Notes: generated by a model not told the origin, from the sequence alone. 64,000 nucleotides of DNA from Nodularia sp034931045 (GCF_034931045.1 NZ_JAYGHH010000027.1:1-64000); one strand, 5' to 3'. Shown: positions 18,654 through 27,701, counted from the stretch's first letter. Program-made: numbers and translations.

Positions 18654-18980
18654 ATGATTGGATTCTTGTTGCTTTTCATAGTATTAATTAGCCCGACTCT
18701 GCTGATTCTCTGGAGTGCCTTGGCGCGGTTTGGGTTTAATTGGAATCTGCTGTTGATTCCAGTAGGTAGCATAGTTGGGTTTGTACTGATGGCGATCGCA
18801 GGGGCTTCTCTCTATGAGTTCATCATCTGGTTAAATGATCGTCAAACTGGTTCACCTCCGGCTGGTTCACTGGGGGCAGGAACTGGTAGGGCGATCTTAA
18901 CGTTTATTTTGATGGTTTTATTTGGCTGGATTGGTTCAGGAATTGGTGCTTGGTTGGTCAGGAGGTATTGGGTCGGTTAG
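18654..18980 (+). CDS. Small three-helix membrane protein, unknown
   Basis: A 108-residue hydrophobic protein with predicted helices at about residues 2-22, 30-58 and 80-104, a short polar loop NDRQTGSPPAGSLGAGTGRA, and a basic C-terminus VRRYWVG. It is not recognised. The ATG at 18654 follows a weakly purine-rich stretch. It is probably a single gene in the 120 bp gap after the WGR gene. Confidence 0.6.
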   Translation: MIGFLLLFIVLISPTLLILWSALARFGFNWNLLLIPVGSIVGFVLMAIAGASLYEFIIWLNDRQTGSPPAGSLGAGTGRAILTFILMVLFGWIGSGIGAWLVRRYWVG

Positions 18981-19076
18981 GATAGCTCTTTCCCTACCCC
19001 GGTTTAAAAATACAGGGCTACCAAGCTACCAAAATTTTCGCGTGTTGTGAATAAGGTTTAAGAGTCGGTTCAAAAA

Positions 19077-19409
19077 TCAAATATTAGTCTCATATATTGG
19101 CTTTTTGAGCCTATTTTCCTCTTTAGCAAACAGTTCTATTAAAGCAACTGTTCCCACAAAAAAGGTATAAATCGCATATTTGATGGGCGTTTTTTGTTTT
19201 TTCGGTGCATAAAAAGCTGCAATTACCGCTTCAATTAAGTGCGCCGTAATCGCAAAACGTTCAATCCAAAAAATAAAATTTAGGCTACTGGGAATACTAA
19301 TGTTATTGATGACTGCATAAATATTCCACAATTCCCAGCCGATAGCACTGGATATAAAAATTGTGGATATCACTTTGATCATTGTCGCCAGTGTTTTTAG
19401 GATCATCAT
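19077..19409 (-). CDS. Small membrane protein, unknown
   Basis: 110 residues with three hydrophobic segments (about 8-32, 42-66 and 75-95), a charged KKQKTPIK loop and a hydrophilic tail EENRLKKP. I do not recognise a family with confidence; the shape is like small EXPERA/DUF-type four-helix proteins, but this is only a resemblance. Start at 19409 or the adjacent second Met. Confidence 0.55.
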   Translation of the reverse strand: MMILKTLATMIKVISTIFISSAIGWELWNIYAVINNISIPSSLNFIFWIERFAITAHLIEAVIAAFYAPKKQKTPIKYAIYTFFVGTVALIELFAKEENRLKKPIYETNI

Positions 19410-19435
19410 GTATTTTTAGGGGAATTTTACCATAT

Positions 19436-19524
19436 ATAGGACTCCTATTTGAATTTTGATAGCTTGCGTGGCGTAAGCCATACAAAACTCCGTCTACCTT
19501 GATTCCTTCTTCCCTGTTCCCTAC
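19436..19524 (-). repeat. Dispersed repeat family F, copy 1
   Basis: An 89 bp stretch starting ATAGGACTCCTATTTGAATT is nearly identical to the reverse complement of 48241-48336. It includes a small palindrome (ATAGGACTCCTAT) at one end and a TTCCCTGTTCCC run at the other. No coding capacity. Confidence 0.8.
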
Positions 19525-19559
19525 TGTTTCTTACAATGTATATTCATATACTTTCACTA

Positions 19560-20135
19560 TCACTGAACGCTGGGTAAAATAATTGGAAATACTCCTTTGT
19601 TGAGAGTCGCGAAATAAAGTTCCACCTCAATATCGGGATAGCGATCGCGAATTGACCAATAAGCACGATTCAAATAATCTGTATGTATTTGCAATTCTTG
19701 TTCTGGATTTTTACTTAAATTAGGGTCAATCATGGTTGCATAAGCCCCACAATCTTGATGATCAATCACAATCACTTTGTTGATCTGATGTAGTCGATAG
19801 GATATATCTAGCTGATCCCAAAATGCTTCTGCATCAGATGGGTGAGGGAATCCGGCTACAGCTAAGGAAGCACCTGCTAAAGCTGTCCAATCATACTCCC
19901 CATCTATATTTTTTTTCCTTAAAAAGTAGCGTTCTGCGGTCAAAAACCGAAAGTCAATACAACTGAGAACTAAAGCTTTAGCTTGACGAATTTCGGCTTG
20001 AACAGGTGCTGCTGATTGCAGGACAGTAAAAGCTACGGCTCCGGAAAGGAGAGATTTCAGAAAATGACGACGATTAGCTAAGGGATGACAACAAAGACAC
20101 TCACCAGTCTGCAATTTATTGCTAGGTTTGTTCAT
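19560..20135 (-). CDS. Tat-exported beta-carbonic-anhydrase-like protein
   Basis: 191 residues. The N-terminus has a cysteine-rich leader (GECLCCHP) followed by a twin-arginine-type motif NRRHFLKSLL and a hydrophobic stretch ending PVQA. The mature part shows the beta-carbonic anhydrase zinc pattern: CIDFR (Cys, Asp-Arg dyad) and HQDCG (His-x-x-Cys). The C-terminus is short compared with canonical enzymes (usually 200-270 residues without a leader). It could be an active periplasmic carbonic anhydrase or a metal-binding relative; zinc ligands are complete, so activity is possible but unproven. Confidence 0.75.
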   Translation of the reverse strand: MNKPSNKLQTGECLCCHPLANRRHFLKSLLSGAVAFTVLQSAAPVQAEIRQAKALVLSCIDFRFLTAERYFLRKKNIDGEYDWTALAGASLAVAGFPHPSDAEAFWDQLDISYRLHQINKVIVIDHQDCGAYATMIDPNLSKNPEQELQIHTDYLNRAYWSIRDRYPDIEVELYFATLNKGVFPIILPSVQ

Positions 20136-20366
20136 CTTTTATTAATAGAGTTTATGCTGAAAGCTTCACCCTATAACTTTAATACCAACAAGGTGTGATT
20201 ACCCTGTTGTTGTAAAATTTTTGCTCATTTGCTCTTACTGTTTGATTAGCAGCGTCGCATCCAGGGCTTGCAGCCCCACTTCTAGAATCGGCTGCGAAAA
20301 TGCGCCTAATCTAACCTAGTAAATATTATAATAGATATAAACATTATCTAAAAGTAAGAAGTAATA

Positions 20367-20681
20367 ATGACAACTCAAGCAGAAATAATCAATCAATTAA
20401 AAGCTCTCGAAGCACTTTCTCAACAAGGAGGGTATAGTGATATTTTGGCTTCATCACTCAGAAAGATTATCAATCAAGAAAGAGAAAATATTCAACAGCA
20501 AATGAAAGAATTAGAAAATGATTTACAAGCATTTGAACAACAGTATCAATTATCATCGGCAGATTTTTATCAACAGTTTAAAACAGGTCAATTAGGAGAT
20601 GAAGCAGATTTTGTGGAATGGAGTGCTTTTTATCAAATGTGGTCTGATTTAGAAGCTCGTTTAATGTTACTTCAATCTTAA
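20367..20681 (+). CDS. Small coiled-coil protein, possible antitoxin partner
   Basis: 104 residues rich in Gln and Glu, with a predicted coiled coil over about residues 30-62 (QERENIQQQMKELENDLQAF). No HTH is obvious. It stands six bases upstream of a truncated TumE-like toxin frame, an arrangement that suggests it is the antitoxin half of a broken module. The family is known to me only as hypothetical cyanobacterial proteins, so the antitoxin role is inference from context. Confidence 0.6.
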   Translation: MTTQAEIINQLKALEALSQQGGYSDILASSLRKIINQERENIQQQMKELENDLQAFEQQYQLSSADFYQQFKTGQLGDEADFVEWSAFYQMWSDLEARLMLLQS

Positions 20682-20687
20682 TTGAAT

Positions 20688-20801
20688 ATGATAGTTCAGG
20701 ATTATTTAACGGAAATAAAAGCTAAATTAATTACCAGTTCGATAATTGATAAAATTTCTATTGTTAAAGAACGAGCATTATCCGATAAGGCAAGTCCCTG
20801 A
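20688..20801 (+). pseudogene. Truncated TumE-like (DUF6516) toxin remnant
   Basis: The frame reads MIVQDYLTEIKAKLITSSII, then DKISIVKERALSDK, which matches the N-terminal portion of TumE/DUF6516-type toxins. It then stops after ASP, where it runs into the 3' end of the convergent amidase gene. Full-length relatives are about 110-130 residues, so roughly two thirds are missing. It was probably cut by a deletion joining it to the amidase region. Confidence 0.6.
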
Positions 20802-22166
20802 TTCACCAGTAATGACACCTTGGGATTGCAATACAGCCGCAACGCGTAAAATTACAGCTTCATTGTAGGGTGCGGCGATGATTTGCACACCCAAAGGTAA
20901 AGCATTTGGTAGTTGAATTGGTACTGATAAAACGGGTAAGCCAATGAAAGATAATGGTTGTGTGAATAATCCCAAATGAGGACGCACTAGAATTTCTTCA
21001 CCATCTAAAATCATGGTTTTTTGACCAATTAGCGGCGCAGAAATCGGTGTGGTGGGGGCGAGAATTATATCTACATTTTGCCAGATTTCCCGGAAGCGAT
21101 CGCCATACCAACTTCTAAACCGTTGTGCTTGTATGTACCAACTACTCGGTATTAATGCCCCCGCCAAAAAGCGATCGCGTGTAGCCGGATCAAAATCCTG
21201 GGGACGGGACTTTAATTGCTCTAAATGTAGATTTGCCCCTTCACTAGCGGTAATTACAAAGGCTGCTGCTCTGGCGCGATGGGCTTCAGGGATAGTTACA
21301 TAGTCAGTTACACTTAAAGCATCCGCTACTGTTTGTACTGCGGCTAAAGCTTCTGGTGATGCACCTTGAGTAAAATAATCATTTGCGATCGCTATTTTGA
21401 TATTAGAGATATCTTGATATAATTGTGGTACACATAATTCGGGAGAGCGTTTTGTACAAACTGGGTCACGCTGATCTTCACCTTGCAGCAGATCAAAAGC
21501 TGTAGCAATATCCTCGACCGAACAGGCAAAAGTGCCAACATGGTCAAGACTGCTAGAAAATAAAGCTACTCCAGTACGAGACAAGCGCCCATAAGTGGGT
21601 TTAAAGCCCAACACGCCGCACAAAGCCGCCGGAACCCGAATTGAACCATTTGTATCAGAACCCAGGGTCAGAGGGACTAAACCCGCCGCTACAGCCGCAG
21701 ATGAACCACCAGAGGAACCACCAGCTATGCGTTGTAAATCGTGGGGGTTGTGGGTAGCACCATAATGGGAATTTTCTGTAACAAATCCATAGGCGTACTC
21801 ATCCATATTTAAAGCCCCAACCAGTATCGCCCCTGCTTGTTTTAACTTGGCTACTGCTGTCGCGTCTTGGTTAGCTGGGGGATTTTCGGCATTGATTTTC
21901 GACCCGGCTAAAGTTGTTAAACCAGCGATATCGTAGAGATTTTTCACCGCAAAAGGCACACCAGCCAATAAACCGGGATTTTTACCTTGGGCGATTTCCT
22001 GATCAATTTTAGCTGCATCAATTAAAGCAGTTTCCGCAGTTATGGCTGTAAAACAATTGAGTTGAGGATTTTGTGTAGTAATTCTAGCTAAAGCAGCTTT
22101 AGTAACTTCCACCGCGCTAACTTCGCCTCTACGCACAGCCGCAGCAATTGATACAGCATCATTCAT
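20778..22166 (-). CDS. AtzE-type amidase (amidase signature family)
   Basis: 462 residues of the amidase-signature family. The Ser-cisSer-Lys triad is visible: Lys in GVPFAVKNLYD, serines in AGGSSGGSSAAVAAG and the glycine-rich SDTNGSIRVPAALCG loop. It resembles AtzE/GatA-like enzymes that hydrolyse small ureido or amide compounds such as 1-carboxybiuret. The start ATG overlaps the stop of an upstream AtzG-like gene (ATGA), which strongly supports the AtzE assignment because AtzE needs AtzG as a small partner. The physiological substrate in cyanobacteria is not known. Confidence 0.87.
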   Translation of the reverse strand: MNDAVSIAAAVRRGEVSAVEVTKAALARITTQNPQLNCFTAITAETALIDAAKIDQEIAQGKNPGLLAGVPFAVKNLYDIAGLTTLAGSKINAENPPANQDATAVAKLKQAGAILVGALNMDEYAYGFVTENSHYGATHNPHDLQRIAGGSSGGSSAAVAAGLVPLTLGSDTNGSIRVPAALCGVLGFKPTYGRLSRTGVALFSSSLDHVGTFACSVEDIATAFDLLQGEDQRDPVCTKRSPELCVPQLYQDISNIKIAIANDYFTQGASPEALAAVQTVADALSVTDYVTIPEAHRARAAAFVITASEGANLHLEQLKSRPQDFDPATRDRFLAGALIPSSWYIQAQRFRSWYGDRFREIWQNVDIILAPTTPISAPLIGQKTMILDGEEILVRPHLGLFTQPLSFIGLPVLSVPIQLPNALPLGVQIIAAPYNEAVILRVAAVLQSQGVITGESGTCLIG

Positions 22167-22330
22167 GGTTCAAACACAGAAGCAGGTTCAACTTCCTCTG
22201 GTAAAGGAAACTCATTCACTAATTGAGCGATCGCCTTAATTATCTCAAAATTCTGCACCACCCTATCAACATATTCATCTCCAAGCTGTAACCCCAACAA
22301 CAAAGCCATCTCCTCAACATAACTCCTCAT
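22163..22330 (-). CDS. AtzG-like (DUF4089) small subunit
   Basis: A 55-residue protein beginning MRSYVEEMALLLGLQLGDEY and ending FPLPEEVEPASVFEP. The length, the helical N-terminus and the LPEEVEPAxVF tail match DUF4089/AtzG, the accessory subunit that wraps around AtzE. It has a strong ribosome-binding site (GAGGAGGAG) and overlaps the amidase start by four bases, implying coupled translation. Confidence 0.8.
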   Translation of the reverse strand: MRSYVEEMALLLGLQLGDEYVDRVVQNFEIIKAIAQLVNEFPLPEEVEPASVFEP

Positions 22331-22441
22331 TTCTCCTCCTCTGCGTCCTCTGCGCCTCTGTGGTTCGTGAAATCAATGAACAGTTATCACGCCGATATAG
22401 TAAGGGATTTCAACCCAATTATGGCTGATAACTGATAACTG

Positions 22442-23965
22442 TTAAATCCTCATCAAAGCCCCAGGGCCAAGAGGTAAACCCAAAACAAACCAGATAATTA
22501 ACAGCATAGACCACCCCAACAAAAAGGCGATCGCATAAGGTAACATCATAGCTATCAACGTCCCCATGCCTAAATTCTGATCATATTTCTGCCCAAAAGC
22601 CACCACCAAAGGAAAATAAGGCATCAACGGCGTAATAATATTAGTTGTAGAATCACCAATGCGATATGCAGCTTGGGTTAACTCTGGAGAATAACCCATT
22701 AACATAAACATTGGTACAAACACAGGAGCCATAATAGCCCACTTTGCCGAAGCTGAACCCACAAATAAATTCAGCAACATACTAACTAAAATAAATAATA
22801 TTAATAATGGTGCGCCTGTAATACCTGTAGACTTGAGAAAATCCGCCCCATTGATCGACATAATCGCGCCTAAATTACTCCAGCTAAAATAGGCAATAAA
22901 TTGAGCCGCAATGAACGCTAAAACAATATAATATCCCATAGCACTCATGGAATGACTCAAAGCTTGAGCTACATCTTTGTCATTTTGAATAGTGCCGGCG
23001 ACTTTGCCATAAAAAATGCCTGGAATCAGAAAAGCTAAGGCAATAATAAATACAATACTATCAAGAAAAGGTGACGGGATAATTGTAAAATTTTCTGGAT
23101 GTCGTAAAATTCCTTGTGGTGGTAAAACCATCACCAGCAAAAAAACGATAAATGCTAATAAAACATAACCAGCCCGTCGTAAACCTTTATTTTCAGATGC
23201 GCTAAGTTGTGACATTTGAAAATCTACTTCTCCGACATAATTACCCAATCTTGGTTCAACAATTTTTTCTGTGACAAACCAACCAATGAGAGTAATTAAA
23301 AATGTGGAAACTGCCATAAAATAATAATTAGCCGTGGCATTCACTGCATAATTAGGATTAATTAATTCAGCCGCACTTTGGGTTAATCCAGCCAGCAACG
23401 GGTCAAGGGAACTAATCAGTAAATTTGCACTAAAACCACCAGATACACCCGCAAAAGCCGCAGCTAAACCAGCTAAAGGATGCCGTCGAAAGGCTAAAAA
23501 GATAATTGCACCCAGGGGTACAAGTACTACATAACCCGCATCCGCAGCAAGATTAGCCATAATCCCGGCAAATACAACCACGGGACAGATAAATTTACTA
23601 GGGGCAATTAATACTATTTTTCGTAATAATGCTGAAAGCAAACCAGTGTATTCGGCAACACCTACGCCTAACATAGCCACCAACACAGCACCCAAAGGGG
23701 GAAAATCAGTAAAATTTTTGACAGCAGAAGTAAAAATGCGGCGGATACCTTCAGGGGTGAGTAAAGAAACCGCAACGATAGTTTCACCGTTTCCAGGATG
23801 GACTACAGATAGATTTGCCGCAGATGCGATCGCACTAACTGCAATTACCATTAAAGATAATAGAAAAAATATTGTCAGTGGGTCGGGGAGTTTGTTTCCC
23901 ACAAATTCAATGAAGGTTAAAACTTTTCCCAACCAAGCAAATTTGAGATTTTTCTGAGGATTCAT
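22442..23965 (-). CDS. AbgT-family transporter
   Basis: 507 residues with about 12-13 hydrophobic helices. It matches the AbgT family (p-aminobenzoyl-glutamate importers or sulfonamide-type antimetabolite exporters), with conserved stretches GNKLPDPLTIFFLLSL at the N-terminus, GVSGGFSANLLISSLDPLLA and SSDP-like loop regions, and SASAKWAIMAPVFVPMFMLM followed by GDSTTNIITPLMPYFPLVV. It is translationally coupled to the upstream ABC ATPase gene (four-base overlap). The substrate is unknown; neighbours hint at amide- or peptide-linked compounds. Confidence 0.92.
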   Translation of the reverse strand: MNPQKNLKFAWLGKVLTFIEFVGNKLPDPLTIFFLLSLMVIAVSAIASAANLSVVHPGNGETIVAVSLLTPEGIRRIFTSAVKNFTDFPPLGAVLVAMLGVGVAEYTGLLSALLRKIVLIAPSKFICPVVVFAGIMANLAADAGYVVLVPLGAIIFLAFRRHPLAGLAAAFAGVSGGFSANLLISSLDPLLAGLTQSAAELINPNYAVNATANYYFMAVSTFLITLIGWFVTEKIVEPRLGNYVGEVDFQMSQLSASENKGLRRAGYVLLAFIVFLLVMVLPPQGILRHPENFTIIPSPFLDSIVFIIALAFLIPGIFYGKVAGTIQNDKDVAQALSHSMSAMGYYIVLAFIAAQFIAYFSWSNLGAIMSINGADFLKSTGITGAPLLILFILVSMLLNLFVGSASAKWAIMAPVFVPMFMLMGYSPELTQAAYRIGDSTTNIITPLMPYFPLVVAFGQKYDQNLGMGTLIAMMLPYAIAFLLGWSMLLIIWFVLGLPLGPGALMRI

Positions 23966-25827
23966 GGTGTCCGTAATTGTCTAGCGCGTACCCGTTCAGC
24001 ACTACCAGTAGGAATGGAAGCAATTAATTTTTGGGTATATTCTTCCTTGGGTTCTAGGTAAATACTTTCGGCTGTTCCTTGTTCTACAATTTGACCACGA
24101 TTCATGACTAAAATGCGATCGCTCATAAATTTAACTACACTTAAATCATGAGAAATAAAAATATAAGTCAGTTGAAATTCCTCTTGCAATTCCTTCAGCA
24201 GATTTAACACCTGCGCCTGTACAGACACATCCAACGCCGAAACCGACTCATCGCAGATAATAAACTTGGGATTTAAAGCCAAAGTCCGCGCAATACAAAC
24301 CCGTTGGCGTTGACCACCAGAAAACTGATGAGGATAGCGGGACATTGCATCTGCATTTAAACCCACCCGTTCTAAAAGTTCAACTACACGTTCTCGGCGT
24401 TGTTTCTTGGTTTTCCCCACAGAGTGAATTAACAACGGTTCCATCACCGCATCCCCAATTTTCATTCGGGGGTCTAGAGAACTAAAAGGATTTTGAAAAA
24501 CAATTTGCATTTCTCGCCGCAACTTCTGCAACGCTTCGCCTTTGAGAGTAGTAATATTTTGACCCTGAAAAATAATTTCCCCACCCATCGGTTCAATTAA
24601 ACGTAGTAAACTTCTACCCAGGGTAGTTTTACCACAACCAGATTCTCCCACCAAACCCAGTGTTTCCCCTGGCTTGACATCAAAAGAAACATGATTAACC
24701 GCCATATTGTAGCGTTTTGTGATCCCAAATACGCCCCGCACCGGAAAACCCACCTGGAGGTCGCGGATTTCTAATAAAGGTGATTTATTATTGAGGTTGT
24801 CCCACCTTTGAGATATCTCCTCAATGCTGATTTCTGGAGGACGTTGGGGTTCTTTCGCTTGAATTATTTCTTTACCATTTGGCGTTTCTTCCACACTCAT
24901 ATAGTCAGAAACGGTCAGCAGTTTATGAGGACGGCGGTTGAGTGTAGGGCGACAAGCTATTAAACCCTTAGTATAAGGATGTTGAGGACTATGAAAAATT
25001 TGTTCGGCTGCACCGTATTCGACAATTTGACCTTTGTACATTACCGCTACTTGGTCAGCAATTTCTGAAATCAGTCCCAAGTCGTGGGTAATAAAAATCA
25101 TCGCCATATCACGGCTTTGCTGCAATTCTGCCAACAACTCTAGAATAGTTGCTTGCACAGTCACATCTAAAGCCGTAGTTGGTTCATCAGCAATCAATAG
25201 TAAAGGATTACAAGAAATAGCCATTGCAATCATCACCCGTTGTAGCTGACCTCCAGAAAGTTGATGCGGGTAACGTTCGAGGATAGCTGCTTTTTGCTGC
25301 TTGACTAATTTAGCCAACTTTAATCCATCTGCTTGACCTGAAGTTTCCAGACACTGCTGTTGTATAATCTCATCACTAGGTAAAAGTTTAACTTCTTGCA
25401 AGAGCGCGATCGCAATGCGTTTGGCTTCAGTTTCCGAAACATTCTGATGCTGCTGAATCGCTTCAGCCATCTGAAACCCAATAGTAAAAACCGGATTTAG
25501 CGAACTCATCGGTTCTTGAAAAATCATGGCGATATCGCCGCCTCGGTGAAGCTGCATTTGTTGTGGGGGTAACTCCACCAAATTAATGGGTTTAGCATCA
25601 GGCTGGGAACGAAAGCAAACCTCACCACCGCCAATCTTACCGGGACTTTGCAACAAACCCATCACAGCCAATGCTGTCACCGATTTACCACTACCCGATT
25701 CCCCGACTATTCCTAGAGTTTCACCGCGATTAATCTCAAAGGATATATCATCAACAGCTTTGACACTGCTACCATCACTGGAAAATTCAACTTGTAGATT
25801 ACGAACCTCTAGGACAGTTTCACTCAT
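23962..25827 (-). CDS. Fused two-domain oligopeptide-type ABC transporter ATPase
   Basis: 621 residues holding two complete nucleotide-binding domains, as in GsiA-type proteins. Domain 1 has Walker A GESGSGKS, signature LSGGQLQR and Walker B LLIADEPTTALD; domain 2 has GESGCGKTT, FSGGQRQR and FIICDESVSALD (Ser in the place of Pro is normal in DppF-like domains). Each carries the oligopeptide/dipeptide C-terminal extension (HSPQHPYTKGLIACRP; LEPKEEYTQKLIASIP). It would energise uptake of peptides, nickel or glutathione-like substrates with permeases encoded elsewhere. No permease or binding protein lies next to it. Confidence 0.93.
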   Translation of the reverse strand: MSETVLEVRNLQVEFSSDGSSVKAVDDISFEINRGETLGIVGESGSGKSVTALAVMGLLQSPGKIGGGEVCFRSQPDAKPINLVELPPQQMQLHRGGDIAMIFQEPMSSLNPVFTIGFQMAEAIQQHQNVSETEAKRIAIALLQEVKLLPSDEIIQQQCLETSGQADGLKLAKLVKQQKAAILERYPHQLSGGQLQRVMIAMAISCNPLLLIADEPTTALDVTVQATILELLAELQQSRDMAMIFITHDLGLISEIADQVAVMYKGQIVEYGAAEQIFHSPQHPYTKGLIACRPTLNRRPHKLLTVSDYMSVEETPNGKEIIQAKEPQRPPEISIEEISQRWDNLNNKSPLLEIRDLQVGFPVRGVFGITKRYNMAVNHVSFDVKPGETLGLVGESGCGKTTLGRSLLRLIEPMGGEIIFQGQNITTLKGEALQKLRREMQIVFQNPFSSLDPRMKIGDAVMEPLLIHSVGKTKKQRRERVVELLERVGLNADAMSRYPHQFSGGQRQRVCIARTLALNPKFIICDESVSALDVSVQAQVLNLLKELQEEFQLTYIFISHDLSVVKFMSDRILVMNRGQIVEQGTAESIYLEPKEEYTQKLIASIPTGSAERVRARQLRTP

Positions 25828-26204
25828 AGGAATCAGGTAATGAATATTTACAGCAAATTATTTGGATTTTACTAAACTGAGATTTTGTACCCAATCTTAT
25901 CCCAATTTCACCAAATCAAGTTAGTGCAGTCAGTTTCCTGATCCTTTTTCGTCGGGTTTGTTGTCACGTAGCGCAACGCACCATCCTAGATTCTCAGTGC
26001 ATTAGAACTAACATCCATAAGAGACTTCCAAATAAAAAAATATCCCGTCGTTTTGAGAGCAGGGGGGCAGGGAGCGGGGAGCAGGGGGAGGAAAGGTCAT
26101 TTTAGTTGCAGAAATTTAGGTCAACTTTTTTGTGGAGTTCTCTAAATACACCCTACGGAAATCTTTGTGACAATCGGTAGAGGTTACGAATATCTTCAAA
26201 GGTA
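25828..26204. other. Intergenic region containing a MITE
   Basis: The 376 bp gap holds the 122 bp element described separately at 26021-26142. The rest is AT-rich with no ORF; CACGTAGCGCAACGCACC around 25975 resembles other cyanobacterial dispersed sequences. Confidence 0.5.
26021..26142. mobile_element. MITE-like element C, copy 1 (TAA target duplication)
   Basis: Inverted ends GAGACTTCCA and TGGAGTTCTC are flanked by the direct repeat TAA (26018-26020 and 26143-26145). The second copy at 56374-56469 shares ATATCCCGTCGTTTTGAGAG and CAACTTTTTTGTGGAGTTCTC. This copy carries an extra G-rich run. No transposase is encoded. A 3-bp TNA duplication with GAG ends is the pattern of IS5-family (IS1031-type) elements. 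Confidence 0.75.
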
Positions 26205-26597
26205 TTACTGAAGCAACGCCATAGGTGTAGGAGGGACTCGTACTAAAAGATGCGATTTCAAAGTTCCAGGTAGCTTGGGGGGTAAAACATATCCATCTTG
26301 ACTCGCTTGATAAAGCTGGCTGAACTCCAACAAATCAGTTATACAATCCTCTGTTAAATCAACAAAATGGTATGTATATTTTTGCGGACAAACCAACGTC
26401 GCAGCACAAGAATATTTTTTAACGCAAGTCCATAAACATCCCACAGCCTGAATATTAATAGTGCTGTAAACTGAATCGTTTTTTTGCACTTCCAGCAACT
26501 TGACCAATAGTTGATTTCCTTCGGCGCGTTCGTCTGCTTCTTCGTGAGAGAGAACGGTACTGCAAGATTTACAAACAAATAAAGTATGAATTGTCAT
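26205..26597 (-). CDS. DUF1636 family cysteine-containing protein
   Basis: 130 residues of DUF1636. Four cysteines of a possible metal site are visible: two in VCKSCSTVL at the N-terminus and two in GCLWTC, with CAATLVCPQKYTYHFVDL following. DUF1636 proteins often sit near metal or cobalamin-related uptake genes; here it is the last gene of an iron uptake run. The function is unknown; a role as a metal- or cluster-binding accessory protein is inference. Confidence 0.8.
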   Translation of the reverse strand: MTIHTLFVCKSCSTVLSHEEADERAEGNQLLVKLLEVQKNDSVYSTINIQAVGCLWTCVKKYSCAATLVCPQKYTYHFVDLTEDCITDLLEFSQLYQASQDGYVLPPKLPGTLKSHLLVRVPPTPMALLQ

Positions 26598-26668
26598 GGC
26601 GACTTGATAAAAAATAAATAAACAAAATATTTAACCCTAAATTAACATAAATAAAGCTTTCATCAATC

Positions 26669-27670
26669 TTATGATTGATTAATCAGATATTTAAATAAAT
26701 CATCAATAATTGCGTTAGCAGCTAACATACCACTACCAATCCAGTAATCTGGAACTACATAAACTTTATTTGCTTGTACAGCTTTTAAATTTTTCCACAG
26801 AGGATTTGCTTGTAATTCCTCTAATTTCTTTTTAGCAGTTTGATTGCCTTTGGCGTTATTTTCGTATGTCCAAATAAATATCACATCACCATCGGCTTTT
26901 TCGATTAATTCATTACCTATAGACACTTGAATCGGATTACCAAATAATTTTTCTGCCTCTGATGCAGTGTAATTTTGGGATTCTGGACGAGACAATCCCG
27001 CATCTTGTAAAACTATTCCGCAGAAGGAATCAAGTAGATAAAGGTTTATTTTATCTGGATAGACGCGCACCACAGAAACTTTAAATTTTGATAAATCATT
27101 ACCCATTTGCTGCTTAAATTCTTTGAGACGTTGGTAATAATCTTCCATTACTTGTTGCCCAACTTCTTTCTTACCTAACGCCACACTAATATTTGTAAAT
27201 ACCTCTTTCCATTGACCACTGTGTTGATATGTTAATAAAACTGTGGGAGCAATTTTTGAAGTAATAGGATAAATATCTTTGTGATATCCAGAACCCACAA
27301 TTAAATCTGGTTTGAGTACGAGAATACTTTCTAAGTTAGGTTCGCCAATTTTACCGATGTTTTTGACTCCTGTTAGCTGATCTTGCCAATATGATGAAAA
27401 ATCTGAGAACACAGCACCAATAGGTTTAACCCCTAATGCGATCGCATTTTCAGCATCATCTAAAGTCACCAGTCGCTCAAACTTTTCGGGAACACAGGTG
27501 ATACCCGCAGCGTGTTCAACATCACGACAAGCTGTGTTTGTTATCTGTTCATTCACAGGTAGAGAACCACCACGATGACAAGCTACAGTTACGATGAGAG
27601 TAAACAATATTGTGAACACCAATCGCCAGCAGCGAGTTAAGCGTTTGAATTTGATATAACTGTCATTCAT
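26669..27670 (-). CDS. Iron-siderophore ABC transporter substrate-binding lipoprotein
   Basis: 333 residues, FecB/BtuF-like helical-backbone binding protein. The N-terminus has a hydrophobic signal and a lipobox-like TVACH. The family signature appears in RLVTLDDAENAIALGVKPIG, NLESILVLKPDLIVGSGY and NPLWKNLKAVQANKVYVVP. It would capture ferric siderophore in the periplasm. It lies 31 bp downstream of a TonB-dependent receptor and shares its strand, so an operon is likely. No permease or ATPase is adjacent. Confidence 0.92.
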   Translation of the reverse strand: MNDSYIKFKRLTRCWRLVFTILFTLIVTVACHRGGSLPVNEQITNTACRDVEHAAGITCVPEKFERLVTLDDAENAIALGVKPIGAVFSDFSSYWQDQLTGVKNIGKIGEPNLESILVLKPDLIVGSGYHKDIYPITSKIAPTVLLTYQHSGQWKEVFTNISVALGKKEVGQQVMEDYYQRLKEFKQQMGNDLSKFKVSVVRVYPDKINLYLLDSFCGIVLQDAGLSRPESQNYTASEAEKLFGNPIQVSIGNELIEKADGDVIFIWTYENNAKGNQTAKKKLEELQANPLWKNLKAVQANKVYVVPDYWIGSGMLAANAIIDDLFKYLINQS

Positions 27671-27701
27671 GATGGTTACTTCTACCCCAAACCTGAGTTG
27701 T

